The translations under genes and the position numbers were made by a program. 64,000 nucleotides of DNA, taken from Myxococcales bacterium (GTDB taxonomy: Bacteria > Myxococcota_A > Bradymonadia > UBA7976 > UBA1532). Under the pieces are notes generated by a model, which was not told the DNA's origin, did no database searches, and worked only from the letters and a program-made list of their open reading frames with translations. The DNA is taken from NCBI GenBank assembly GCA_020633465.1, contig JACKDN010000010.1, positions 1 through 64,000 of the forward strand. Direction: 5' to 3'. This document shows positions 53,601 to 64,000 of this stretch, in pieces. Every line of letters begins with the position of its first letter. Position 1 is the stretch's first letter.

Positions 53601-55660
53601 GGCGCTGGCTCTCGATTCTGGGCGTCGCGACCCTGGCGGTGGCCTGCGCCGACGACGAGGCCGCGTCGCCCGCGGCCGACGCCACGGTGATCGGCGGCGA
53701 CGTCGACCTGCCGCCCGAGGGGCAGGCGGCGTTCATCGACGTGCGGCTCGAGCCGCGCGCGCCCTTCTACACCCTCGAGGATCGCCCCACCCTGACCGCC
53801 ACCGTCTACGACCGCGAAGACGCCGTGCTCGAGGACGAGGTCGTCACCTGGCGGGTCGAGCCCGCGGGTCGCGTCGACGGCGGCGCCCTGGTGCCGGCCG
53901 CCGAGGGCCAGGGCAGCGCGTGGGCCTGCGTCGGCGACGTCTGCGGCGTGGCCCACTTCTTCGTCGATCAGCAGCCGCCCGCGCTGACCGTCGAGGTGCC
54001 CACGCGCGCGGCGCGCATCGTCGGCGACGACACCATCCTCGTCGCCGGCGAGGTCGAGGACTCGAGCGGCGCCGACGTGTACGTCAACGACGTGCCCGCG
54101 GACCGCCAGGGCACCCGCTACGAGGCCCGCATCCCGGCCCGCTTCGGCCTGAACCGCATCGACGTCGTGGCCTACGACGGCGTGCGCCCGCCCGTGCGCG
54201 AGGTGCGCGAGGTGCTGTGGGCGCCGGAGGTGCTGCCGGTCGAGGCCGACGGCGTCGCCATCGACGACGCGCTGCTGCTGCGGCTGGATCAGGCCCTGCT
54301 CGACGACGACGTGCCACCGCCGCCGCCCGACGAGACGGGCCGGCGCGCCGTGCGCGACCTGGCCGGCACGCTGACGGCGGTCATCGAGGCGGTCGATCCG
54401 GTGGCCCTGCTGCCGCCGCGCATCGACGCCGGCCCCGTGTCGGCCAGCATCGTCGACGCCCGCCTGAGCCCCGACACCGTCGACCTGACCATCGCCGACG
54501 GCGGCGTCGAGCTGTTCGTGCGTCTGGGGGTCAGCCTGAACCTGGCCGGCGACTTCACGCTCGACGGCCGGCGCGTCGGCCTCGGGGGCGAGCTGCTCGC
54601 GCTGGTGGCCGCGCGGGCCCAGACGCGGCTGCAGATCGAGGCGAACGGCCCGCGGGTGATCGTCGAGGGCGTCGAGATCGGCATCGAGGCCATCAACGGC
54701 GCCCTCGACGATCCCCTCGCGCAGGCGACGCTGGACACGCTGGGCAGCACCCTGCGGATCGCCATCGAGGCCTATCTGGACGACCTGGCCGCGCGGCTGG
54801 TGCAGGAGCGCGTGCAGACGCTGCTGGACGGGCTGACGCTGAAGGGCCTGGGCGTGCTGGACGGCATCCCGGTGCCGCTGCCCGGCCTGGATCTGACGCT
54901 CAGCTTCGCGGTGCAGGCGCCCGAGGTGCGCCGCGCCACCTCGTTGACGCTGGCGATGGGCGCCCGCGCGCGCTTCGGCGCGCCCATCGAGCCGGTGTAT
55001 CCGAGCCGGGGCGTCTTCGCGGAGGGCCTCGACGCGCCGCCCCCCTGGCCCGCCGGCGGCCACCTGGGTCTGGCGGTGCGGCTGGTGGCCTTCAACGCCG
55101 TGCTGCACGCGCTGTGGCAGGCCGGCGCCCTGCAGCTGCACCTGGGCGATCTGGGCGTGATGCTGGGACCGCTCAGCGGCCGGGTCGACGCCCGCCTGCC
55201 CCCCATCCTGGTGCCCGGCGAGGAGGGGGGCCCCTACCCCATCGTCCTGCAGGTGGGCGAGCTGGACCTGTTCGTCGGCGACGACGTCGAGCCCAACCAC
55301 TACGTCGTCAGCCTGCGCGCCGGCGTCGTGCTCGACACCACCGACGGGCAGGTGCGGCTGGACGTCGCCGAGACCCCGGACGTGCGCGTCGCCCTGCTGG
55401 CGCGCGGCGCCACCCCGCCCATCCCGCCGGACGGCCTGAAGGCGGTCATCGAGAGCATCGTGTGGGGCAAGGTGCGCGACGCCATCGGGCCCGGCCTGGT
55501 GCTGCCCCTCGATCAGGCGGCGCTGGGCCCCGAGCAGCTGGGCGCCTTCGCCCCGGACCTGCGCGCCCTGCGCCTGGCCCCGTCCTTCCCGACGGTGCCG
55601 GTGGTGCGCGACGGCTGGTTCGCCCTGCCCGCCGATCTCACCGTCGACCTTCAGCAGTGA
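53597..55660 (+). CDS. TULIP/BPI-like lipoprotein 2
   Basis: 687 residues, lipobox TLAVAC. Same plan as its upstream neighbour but with a shorter Ig-like part (about 40-210) and then a TULIP-like region: ALLLRLDQALLDDDV, LRIAIEAYLDDLAARLVQ, LVAFNAVLHALWQAGALQL and a C-terminal WFALPADLTVDL strand. Start ATG at 53597 is inside the previous stop. Its last 23 bp overlap the 3' end of the convergent hydrolase gene (55638-55660). Two tandem TULIP lipoproteins could form a heteromeric lipid conduit. Confidence 0.8.
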   Translation: MRRWLSILGVATLAVACADDEAASPAADATVIGGDVDLPPEGQAAFIDVRLEPRAPFYTLEDRPTLTATVYDREDAVLEDEVVTWRVEPAGRVDGGALVPAAEGQGSAWACVGDVCGVAHFFVDQQPPALTVEVPTRAARIVGDDTILVAGEVEDSSGADVYVNDVPADRQGTRYEARIPARFGLNRIDVVAYDGVRPPVREVREVLWAPEVLPVEADGVAIDDALLLRLDQALLDDDVPPPPPDETGRRAVRDLAGTLTAVIEAVDPVALLPPRIDAGPVSASIVDARLSPDTVDLTIADGGVELFVRLGVSLNLAGDFTLDGRRVGLGGELLALVAARAQTRLQIEANGPRVIVEGVEIGIEAINGALDDPLAQATLDTLGSTLRIAIEAYLDDLAARLVQERVQTLLDGLTLKGLGVLDGIPVPLPGLDLTLSFAVQAPEVRRATSLTLAMGARARFGAPIEPVYPSRGVFAEGLDAPPPWPAGGHLGLAVRLVAFNAVLHALWQAGALQLHLGDLGVMLGPLSGRVDARLPPILVPGEEGGPYPIVLQVGELDLFVGDDVEPNHYVVSLRAGVVLDTTDGQVRLDVAETPDVRVALLARGATPPIPPDGLKAVIESIVWGKVRDAIGPGLVLPLDQAALGPEQLGAFAPDLRALRLAPSFPTVPVVRDGWFALPADLTVDLQQ

Positions 55661-56507
55661 CCGCCCGCAGGAAGTTCAGCTCGATGCGCGCCAGCACGTG
55701 GCGCGCGCGGGTGAGCGGCGCCATGTGCCCCGCGTTGGCGAACACCTCGAGCTCGGCGTGGGGCACGGCCTCGGCCAAAAGCTCGGCCATCCGCCGGCCC
55801 GCCACCGTCGTGCGCGCCCCGTACATCACCAGCAGCGGCTGCTCGAGCAGGCGGTAGGCGGCCGGCGGCAGGTCGTCGAGGAACACCGAGGCCACCTCGC
55901 GGAACACCTTGCGCCCGACCGCCCGCAGCCCGTCCCGCTGCGCCTCGAACATGGCGTCCCAGAACCCCGGCTGGTTCCAGTAGTCGATGAAGCGGCGCAG
56001 CCACGCGCTGTCTCCGCCGCTGGCCGCATCGAGGAAGTGCGGATCGGCGTCCCAGCTCTCGAGCTCGGCCATGCCCGCGGGATCCCGGCTGGCCCGCAGC
56101 AGCCCGAAGGCGGTGGGCTCGAAGACGGCCAGGCTGCGCACCCGCTCCGGCTCGCGCAGCGCCAGCCGCAGGGCGCACGCGCCGCCGTAGCTGTGGCCGA
56201 CGAGGTGCACCGGCTGCCCGATGGCGTCGAGCACCGTGCCCAGCAGATCGACGTCCTCGTCGATGGCCGCCGGGCTGTCGTGCCACGGACCGGACTCGCC
56301 GTAGCCCAGCAGGTTGGGCGCCCACAGCGCGTGCCGGTCGGACCACGCGCGGTAGGTGCGGCTCCACTGCCGCGCCCCCATGCCCGACGAGTGCACCAGC
56401 ATCACCGGCGGCCCCTCGCCGCCGACGATGACGTCGACCTGGCCCTCGCCGTGGGGCAGCAGCACGGTCCGCGCGCCGGGCGGGATGGGGTTCAGCCCCG
56501 TGGCCAT
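55638..56507 (-). CDS. Alpha/beta hydrolase
   Basis: 289 residues. Oxyanion/strand MLVHSSGMGARQW, nucleophile elbow GHSYGGACA (Ser), acid region LLVMYGARTT and catalytic His in FANAGHMAPL. Closest in feel to the haloperoxidase/esterase group. It begins one nucleotide after the stop of the upstream 1200-residue lipoprotein gene (56509) and is likely translated from the same mRNA. Its 3' end overlaps the TULIP operon by 23 bp in convergent orientation. Substrate unknown. Confidence 0.87.
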   Translation of the reverse strand: MATGLNPIPPGARTVLLPHGEGQVDVIVGGEGPPVMLVHSSGMGARQWSRTYRAWSDRHALWAPNLLGYGESGPWHDSPAAIDEDVDLLGTVLDAIGQPVHLVGHSYGGACALRLALREPERVRSLAVFEPTAFGLLRASRDPAGMAELESWDADPHFLDAASGGDSAWLRRFIDYWNQPGFWDAMFEAQRDGLRAVGRKVFREVASVFLDDLPPAAYRLLEQPLLVMYGARTTVAGRRMAELLAEAVPHAELEVFANAGHMAPLTRARHVLARIELNFLRAVTAEGRR

Positions 56508-56508
56508 C

Positions 56509-59500
56509 TCACTCGCACCCCAGCACGGCCACCGCGGCCGGCGCGCCGGCCCGGAACAGCCGGTACTGTCCGTCCTCGGGGTGTCGGGTCAGCACCGCGC
56601 GCGCGTCGGCGCCCAGCTCGGTGCGCCCGATGTGCACCCCCTCGTAGGTCATCCACTGCACCATCCAGTGCTGGGCCTCCTGCCCCTCGAACTGCCGCCG
56701 GTGCACGACGCCGAAGCGCTCGCCGTCGTCGAACACGCTCTCGGGCTGCACCTCGGGGCGGTACAGCGCCGGCCGATCGAGATCGTTCACCACCGCCTCG
56801 TTCAGCACCGTGCCGTCCACCGCGATGACCGCGTAGCGCAGCCCCAGCGTATTCTGGGCGTCGCCCAGCCGATCGCGCCAGAACACGCCCAGCCGGTTGC
56901 GGGGCAGCGGGAAGATCCACACGCCGCGGTTGCCGCTGGTGGTGTACGCGCCGCCCAGCCGCACGCGCTCGCCCCGCGGCGCGCCGGCCGCGTCCAGCCG
57001 CTGCAGGAACACCGCGTCGCCGCCCGGCGCGTTGACCACGTAGGCCAACAGCGTCGTGCCGTCGCCCACGTCGGCGCGCGCGATGAACGTGTCCTCGCGG
57101 GTGTCTTCGTGCTGGGCGCCGATGAACGCGACGTCGCCGTGGTTGCCCAGCGCGTCCACCTCGACGCGCGCGAGCTGGGTGTAGGCGTTGTACAGCACCC
57201 GGAAGCCGTCGGCGGTGCCCCACACCAGCGGGCTGTAGCCCTTGCGGAAGTCCGAGATGACCGGATCCGCCCGCGCGATGGGCGCGCCCTCGAGGCTCAG
57301 CCGGCGGAAGTAGATGTCGCGGTTGCCCTCGTCGCTGAAGGCCGACCAGACCACCGCGAGCTGCGCGTCGGTGACCGCCAGCGAGGGGTAGTAGACCGCG
57401 CTGGCCGAGTTGCCCCAGGGCGGGTGGTTCGTGTTGCCCAGCACGTGCGGGCCGGCGGTGATGGCGCCGTCGAGGTCGACCAGCGCGAAGGCCATGCCCT
57501 GCACCGGCGCGCCCGCGGCGACCGCGAAGCCGCCCGCCACCGGCGCCACGTCCAGCGCGACGTGCTGCGCGGCCACGCCGGGCAGCGGCGTCCACGGGCC
57601 GACGCTGTCGGGCACGCCGCAGCCGACCGGCTCGACGCAGGCCCCGTCCTCGCACGTGCCACCGGCGGCGCCGCAGTCCTCGCTGACCACCCACGCCAGG
57701 CACCCCGTCGCGGCCCGCTGGCAGGTCTCGACCTGCGCGTCGGCGCAGCGCGCCTCGGCCTCAGCGCAGGCGTCGGCGCAGGGCGCCGCGGCGCCCGGCG
57801 AGGGCGCGCCCGCCGCGAAGTCCGCCGCGTTGTCGTCGGTGTCCGTGTGATCGGCGTCGCGGCTGAGCGACTCGGCCTCCATCGTCGCGGCCGCCGGCGC
57901 CCCCTCACCGAAGGCCCGCTCGCCGGCGCCGAACGCGCCGTAGGCCAGCGCGTCGACCACCTGATCGCCCCAGCGCAGCTGCACCGAGTCGGGCGCGTTC
58001 TGCAGATCGGCCGCGGCCGCCCGCTGATCGGCTACCGCCGCCAGCGCGGGCTCGGCGTCGGGATGCGCGATCACGAAGTGGCCATCCGCCGGCACGTTGC
58101 CCGCCAGCGCCAACGTGCTGTATTCACTGCCATTTGCGCCGTTGAGCCCCACCAGACGGAAGCCCGCGAGCGGCAAGCCGCCCGGGCCGTACAGCTCGAT
58201 GAACGCGAGGCCCGCGTCGAGGCCGGGCGGGTCGTAGCGCACCTCGTTGATCACCACCACGCCCGGCGGCGGCGAGGCCGCGCACGCCATCGCCGTGCAG
58301 CTCTCGGCCGGGCCGCAGGCCTCGATGGCGCCCCACTCGAGGCAGGGATCGCCGTCGAAGTTGCCGCACGACTGCTGACCGTTCGCGTCGGCGCAGCGCG
58401 TCGCGCCCTCGGCGCAGTCGTCCTCGCAGTCGGCGGCGCAGGCGCCGTCGACGCAGGCCTCGCCCATGCCGCAGCTCGCGCCCCCGCCGTACTCGAGGCA
58501 GGGGTCGTCGTCGAAGTCGCCGCACACCTCGTAGCCGTCGGCCAGGCAGCGCCGCTCGTCGGCGGCGCAGGCGTCCACGCAGACCGGGGCGCAGGCGCCC
58601 TCGGCGCACATCTCGCGCGGTCCGCAGGGCGTCGGGCTCGACCAGTCGCGGCAGGCGTCCTCGTCGAAGTCGCCGCAGCGCCGGAAGCCGAGCGCGTCGC
58701 CGCTGCACTCGACCGCGCCCTCGGCGCACTCGTCGACGCAGTCCGCGCGGCAGGCGCCCTCGCTGCACGACTGCCCGTCGGGGCAGGCCTCGGGCGGCCC
58801 GAACTCGAGGCAGGGATCGGCGTCGAACTCGCCGCAGGTCGCCACGCCCGCGCCGGCGCAGGTCACCTCGCCGGGCGCGCACGCGTCGACGCAGTCGGCC
58901 ACGCAGGCCCCGGCCTCGCACCGCTCGCCGCCCGGGCACGGCGTCGCCGCCCCCCACTCGAGGCAGGGATCGTCGTCCACGTCGGCGCACGACTCGACGC
59001 CGCCCGCGCCGCAGCGCGTGGCCCCCTCGGCGCAGGCGTCCTCGCAGGCGCCCGGATCGTCGACGCAGGCGCCGTCGTCGCAGCGCTGGCCCTCACCGCA
59101 GGGCAGCGGCGGGCCCCACTCGAGGCAGGGATCGGCGTCGAAGTTGCCGCAGGCCTCGAGGCCCTCGGGCCGGCACCGCCGCGCGCCGGGCGCGCAGGTG
59201 TCGTCGCACAGCGCGACGCAGGCGCCGGCCTCGCAGGTGCGCGTGGCGCCGCAGGGCGCGACGTCGGACAGCTCGCGGCAGGGATCGGCGTCGTACTGCC
59301 CGCACACGCGGAAGCCCGCGCCGTCGGCGGTGCACACGGCCTGGCCGTTCTCGTCGCAGGCGTCCTCGCAGGCCTGCCCCACCGGCACGCAGGCGCCGTC
59401 GTCGCAGCGCTCGTCGGCGCCGCACGGCGTCACCGGGCCGAACTCGAGGCAGACGTCGGCGTCGTGGTTGCCGCAGGTGACGAAGCCGGCGCCCTCGCAG

Positions 59501-60111
59501 CGCGCGGCCCCGACGGCGCACGCGTCGGCGCAGTCGGGGACGCACTCGCCGTCGCCGCGGCAGGTGGTGCCCACCGGGCAGGGGGTGCTGACCGACCACT
59601 CGAGACACGCGTCGTCGTCGAAGTCACCGCAGCGGCGCACGCCGTCGGGGCCGCAGGTGCGCGCGTCGGCCGTCGTACAGGCGTCCTCGCAGGGCTGATC
59701 GCGCGGCACGCAGGTGCCCTCGTCGCAGCGATCGGTGCCGCGGCACGGCAGGGGCGGCAGCAGCTCGCGGCAGCCGTCGCCGTCCGCGTCGCCGCAGACG
59801 CGCGGGCCGTCGGCGCCGCAGACCGCCTCGTCGGGCGCGCAGGCGTGCTGACAGACGGCCTCGCAGGCGCCGTCGACGCAGGCGGCGCCGCCCGGGCAGG
59901 TGACGTCGCCGCCCCACTCGGCGCAGCCGTCGCCGGTGAGATCGGCGCAGAGCTGAAGGGCGCCGTTGGGCCCGCAGCGGCGGGCGCCGGGGGCGCAGCG
60001 GTCGGCGCAGCCGGGCCCCGCGTCGGGCGGCGGCTCGATGGGATCCGCCTCCTCGGCGCACGCCCAGAGCAGCGTGAGCGACAGCGTCAGCAGCAACGGC
60101 GGATGGCGCAT
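56509..60111 (-). CDS. Giant Cys-rich repeat lipoprotein with lamin-tail-type domain
   Basis: 1200 residues, lipobox LLWAC. Twelve Cys-rich modules of about 48 residues, each with a CxDxC start, a CG-F-D-D-CLEW centre and a CxxGxC end (for example CEDACAEGATRC, CGNFDADPCLEW). Eleven are in tandem to about residue 730, then a lamin-tail-like (LTD) beta domain beginning VVVINEVRYDPPG, the twelfth Cys module, and a C-terminal beta-propeller-like region (VVWSAFSDEGNRDIYFR, TTLLAYVVNAPGGDAVFLQ). Start ATG at 60111 has GGGGAGGTC upstream. A long surface filament is likely; function unknown. It forms an operon with the hydrolase. Confidence 0.85.
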   Translation of the reverse strand: MRHPPLLLTLSLTLLWACAEEADPIEPPPDAGPGCADRCAPGARRCGPNGALQLCADLTGDGCAEWGGDVTCPGGAACVDGACEAVCQHACAPDEAVCGADGPRVCGDADGDGCRELLPPLPCRGTDRCDEGTCVPRDQPCEDACTTADARTCGPDGVRRCGDFDDDACLEWSVSTPCPVGTTCRGDGECVPDCADACAVGAARCEGAGFVTCGNHDADVCLEFGPVTPCGADERCDDGACVPVGQACEDACDENGQAVCTADGAGFRVCGQYDADPCRELSDVAPCGATRTCEAGACVALCDDTCAPGARRCRPEGLEACGNFDADPCLEWGPPLPCGEGQRCDDGACVDDPGACEDACAEGATRCGAGGVESCADVDDDPCLEWGAATPCPGGERCEAGACVADCVDACAPGEVTCAGAGVATCGEFDADPCLEFGPPEACPDGQSCSEGACRADCVDECAEGAVECSGDALGFRRCGDFDEDACRDWSSPTPCGPREMCAEGACAPVCVDACAADERRCLADGYEVCGDFDDDPCLEYGGGASCGMGEACVDGACAADCEDDCAEGATRCADANGQQSCGNFDGDPCLEWGAIEACGPAESCTAMACAASPPPGVVVINEVRYDPPGLDAGLAFIELYGPGGLPLAGFRLVGLNGANGSEYSTLALAGNVPADGHFVIAHPDAEPALAAVADQRAAAADLQNAPDSVQLRWGDQVVDALAYGAFGAGERAFGEGAPAAATMEAESLSRDADHTDTDDNAADFAAGAPSPGAAAPCADACAEAEARCADAQVETCQRAATGCLAWVVSEDCGAAGGTCEDGACVEPVGCGVPDSVGPWTPLPGVAAQHVALDVAPVAGGFAVAAGAPVQGMAFALVDLDGAITAGPHVLGNTNHPPWGNSASAVYYPSLAVTDAQLAVVWSAFSDEGNRDIYFRRLSLEGAPIARADPVISDFRKGYSPLVWGTADGFRVLYNAYTQLARVEVDALGNHGDVAFIGAQHEDTREDTFIARADVGDGTTLLAYVVNAPGGDAVFLQRLDAAGAPRGERVRLGGAYTTSGNRGVWIFPLPRNRLGVFWRDRLGDAQNTLGLRYAVIAVDGTVLNEAVVNDLDRPALYRPEVQPESVFDDGERFGVVHRRQFEGQEAQHWMVQWMTYEGVHIGRTELGADARAVLTRHPEDGQYRLFRAGAPAAVAVLGCE

Positions 60112-60313
60112 CGGGACCTCCCCGGCGGGTCGCGCGGCGCGGCAACATAGCACGCCGGGGCCGCCCGATGCCTCGCCGGCCGCGGTAACGACCCCCTCGA
60201 CCTCGCTACGCCGCGGTAACGTCAGCACGGCACCGCAGGCCCACAGTCCGCGCCCGGACGACGGCACGGGCGATGCTATCCCAGCCCCCGACCTGACCCC
60301 TGGGGGATCTCAC

Positions 60314-62992
<2,679 letters not shown>

Positions 62993-63012
62993 TCGGTCGG
63001 CGCGCGGGCGCG

Positions 63013-63108
63013 TCAGCGCGCCCGCGCCGCCCAGGCCAGCAGGCCCACCGGGCCCAGCACCAGCACCACACCCAAGAGCAGCATCGTCACGTCCGTCTGC
63101 GGGATCAT
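63013..63108 (-). CDS. Tiny single-helix membrane peptide
   Basis: 31 residues: a polar start, MIPQTDVT, then one hydrophobic helix with LLLGVVLVLGPVGLLAWA and a basic end RAR. It begins 8 nt after the stop of the diguanylate cyclase gene, so it could be co-translated. No family recognised; size recalls CcoS-like or other single-span peptides. The ribosome site is weak, so the call is tentative. Confidence 0.4.
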   Translation of the reverse strand: MIPQTDVTMLLLGVVLVLGPVGLLAWAARAR

Positions 63109-63115
63109 GGGGCGA

Positions 63116-64000
63116 TCAACCGGCCGCGCGCCCGGGGTCTTCCGCCAGGGTCGGCGCGGCGACCACCACGCGGTTGCGCCCGGAGCGCTTGGCCGCGTAC
63201 ATCGCCGCGTCCGCCCGGCGCAGGGCGCGGCCGAGATCGACCTCGCCGGCCATCGCGACCGCCACGCCGACGCTGGCCGTCGCGCGCACCGGGCCCCGCT
63301 CGGCCTCGACCTCTACGTCGGCCACCGCCGCGCGTACCCGCTCGGCGGCGTCCACCGCCCCCGGCAGGCCCGTCTCGGGCAGCAGCACGGCGAACTCCTC
63401 TCCGCCCAGCCGACCGCAGGCGTCGCCGGCGCGCAGGGTGCCGTTGAGGGCCTCGGCCACGCCGAAGAGCAGGCGGTCGCCCACCTCGTGCCCGTGCACG
63501 TCGTTGACGCGCTTGAAGTGGTCGAGGTCGAACAGCAGCACGGCGGTCGGGTGGGTGTGGCGCGCGGCGCGGCGCAGCTCGCGGCCGGCGGCGTCGAAGA
63601 AGTGCCGGCGGTTGGACAGGCCGGTCAGCGGATCGGTGCTGGCCAGCGCCTCCATGCGCGCGGCGAAGCGCTTCACCTTGTCGTCGGCCTGCACCAGGCG
63701 GCGGCCCACCTCGGCGCGCGCGCAGCACGGGGATGGACAGGGGCTTGCTGACGAAGTCGTGCGCGCCGGCCTCGAGGCCGCGCACGATGTCCTCCTCGGC
63801 GTCGCGGCCCGTGGCCAGCACCAGGTAGGTGAAGGGGCGCTCGTAGCGGTGCACCAGCTGGCAGATGGCCGGGCCGTCCATGCCCGGCATCACCCAGTCC
63901 AGCACGGCCAGGCGCGGCGGATCGGGCGCCTGCAGGGCGGCCCACGCCTCGAGGCCGTCACGCGCGAAGACGACCTCGCCGTCCCAGTCGCGGAGCGCGT
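63116..64000 (-). pseudogene. Response-regulator diguanylate cyclase (REC-GGDEF), frameshifted, 5' end outside window
   Basis: The 3' part (63116-about 63709) encodes a GGDEF domain: DPLTGLSNRRHFF, DLDHFKRVNDVHGHEVGD and the signature GRLGGEEFAVLLPE. It keeps the active-site GGEEF, so it should make c-di-GMP if expressed. The 5' part (about 63715-64000) is a receiver domain with phospho-acceptor Asp in AVLDWVMPGMDG and the Lys in FVSKPLSIPVL. The two frames join at about 63710-63722 in a CGCGCGCGCC run: two bases fewer, or one more, than needed. Either true inactivation, slippage control, or an assembly indel. Confidence 0.7.

Noticed and set aside
56356..60150. Plus-strand open frame of 1264 codons opposite the Cys-rich lipoprotein
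   Set aside because: It is the antisense shadow of the strongly periodic Cys-rich gene; its translation is Val/Ala/Gly/Arg filler without domains.

Overview
The window reads as chromosomal DNA of a high-GC, gliding/predatory-type bacterium, most likely a Myxococcota (former Deltaproteobacteria) member. The reasons are the very GC-rich coding sequence, the many large secreted lipoproteins built from Cys-rich, Asp-rich or ASH/PKD-like modules, the mevalonate-pathway genes, and the family make-up (7TMR-DISM kinase, TadA/CpaF ATPase, M1 lipoprotein peptidase). This taxonomic reading is inference; no rRNA or tRNA gene was found.

Layout. 1-1692: end of a dispersed repeat and an amidase lipoprotein with four Cys-rich modules. 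1818-5397: a two-gene minus-strand operon of a P-loop ATPase and a NACHT-type STAND NTPase, which looks like a conflict/defence module. Its upstream region (5431-5816) is a striking G-rich tandem-repeat array. 5840-9494: a zwf-pgl-gnd operon (oxidative pentose phosphate pathway), each gene overlapping the next by 4 nt. 9665-18833: a sensor kinase, a Cys-rich lipoprotein, and an operon of a HEAT/vitellogenin-like protein with a large lipoprotein. 18900-23130: a mobile region in which an IS110/IS1111-type and an IS1182-type element are both inserted into copies of a hairpin-ended dispersed repeat. 23200-32133: small secreted protein, glycosyltransferase, lipoproteins, a lone TadA-like ATPase and a frameshifted TrmA/RlmD-like methyltransferase. 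32335-44629: M1 aminopeptidase, NtrB-like kinase, metallo-beta-lactamase-fold hydrolase, CoA transferase, enoyl-CoA hydratase, RecQ. 44710-48458: aminopeptidase P, then mvaD-mvaK2 (mevalonate pathway), with two copies of a covarying hairpin repeat between them.

48631-50775 is the most unusual part. It is about 2.1 kb with no convincing protein. On the plus strand it is packed with hairpins capped by UUCG tetraloops (at least 15), its two ends can pair with each other, a plausible sigma70-type promoter and a pair of DnaA-box-like sites precede it, and a textbook intrinsic terminator ends it. I interpret it as a giant structured non-coding RNA that I cannot match to any known class. 

50940-64000: an operon of two TULIP/BPI-like lipoproteins, a hydrolase downstream of a 1200-residue Cys-rich/lamin-tail lipoprotein, pyruvate phosphate dikinase (ppdK), a tiny membrane peptide, and a frameshifted response-regulator diguanylate cyclase cut by the window edge. 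Two separate genes carry single indels in GC runs. These may be real or may be assembly errors.
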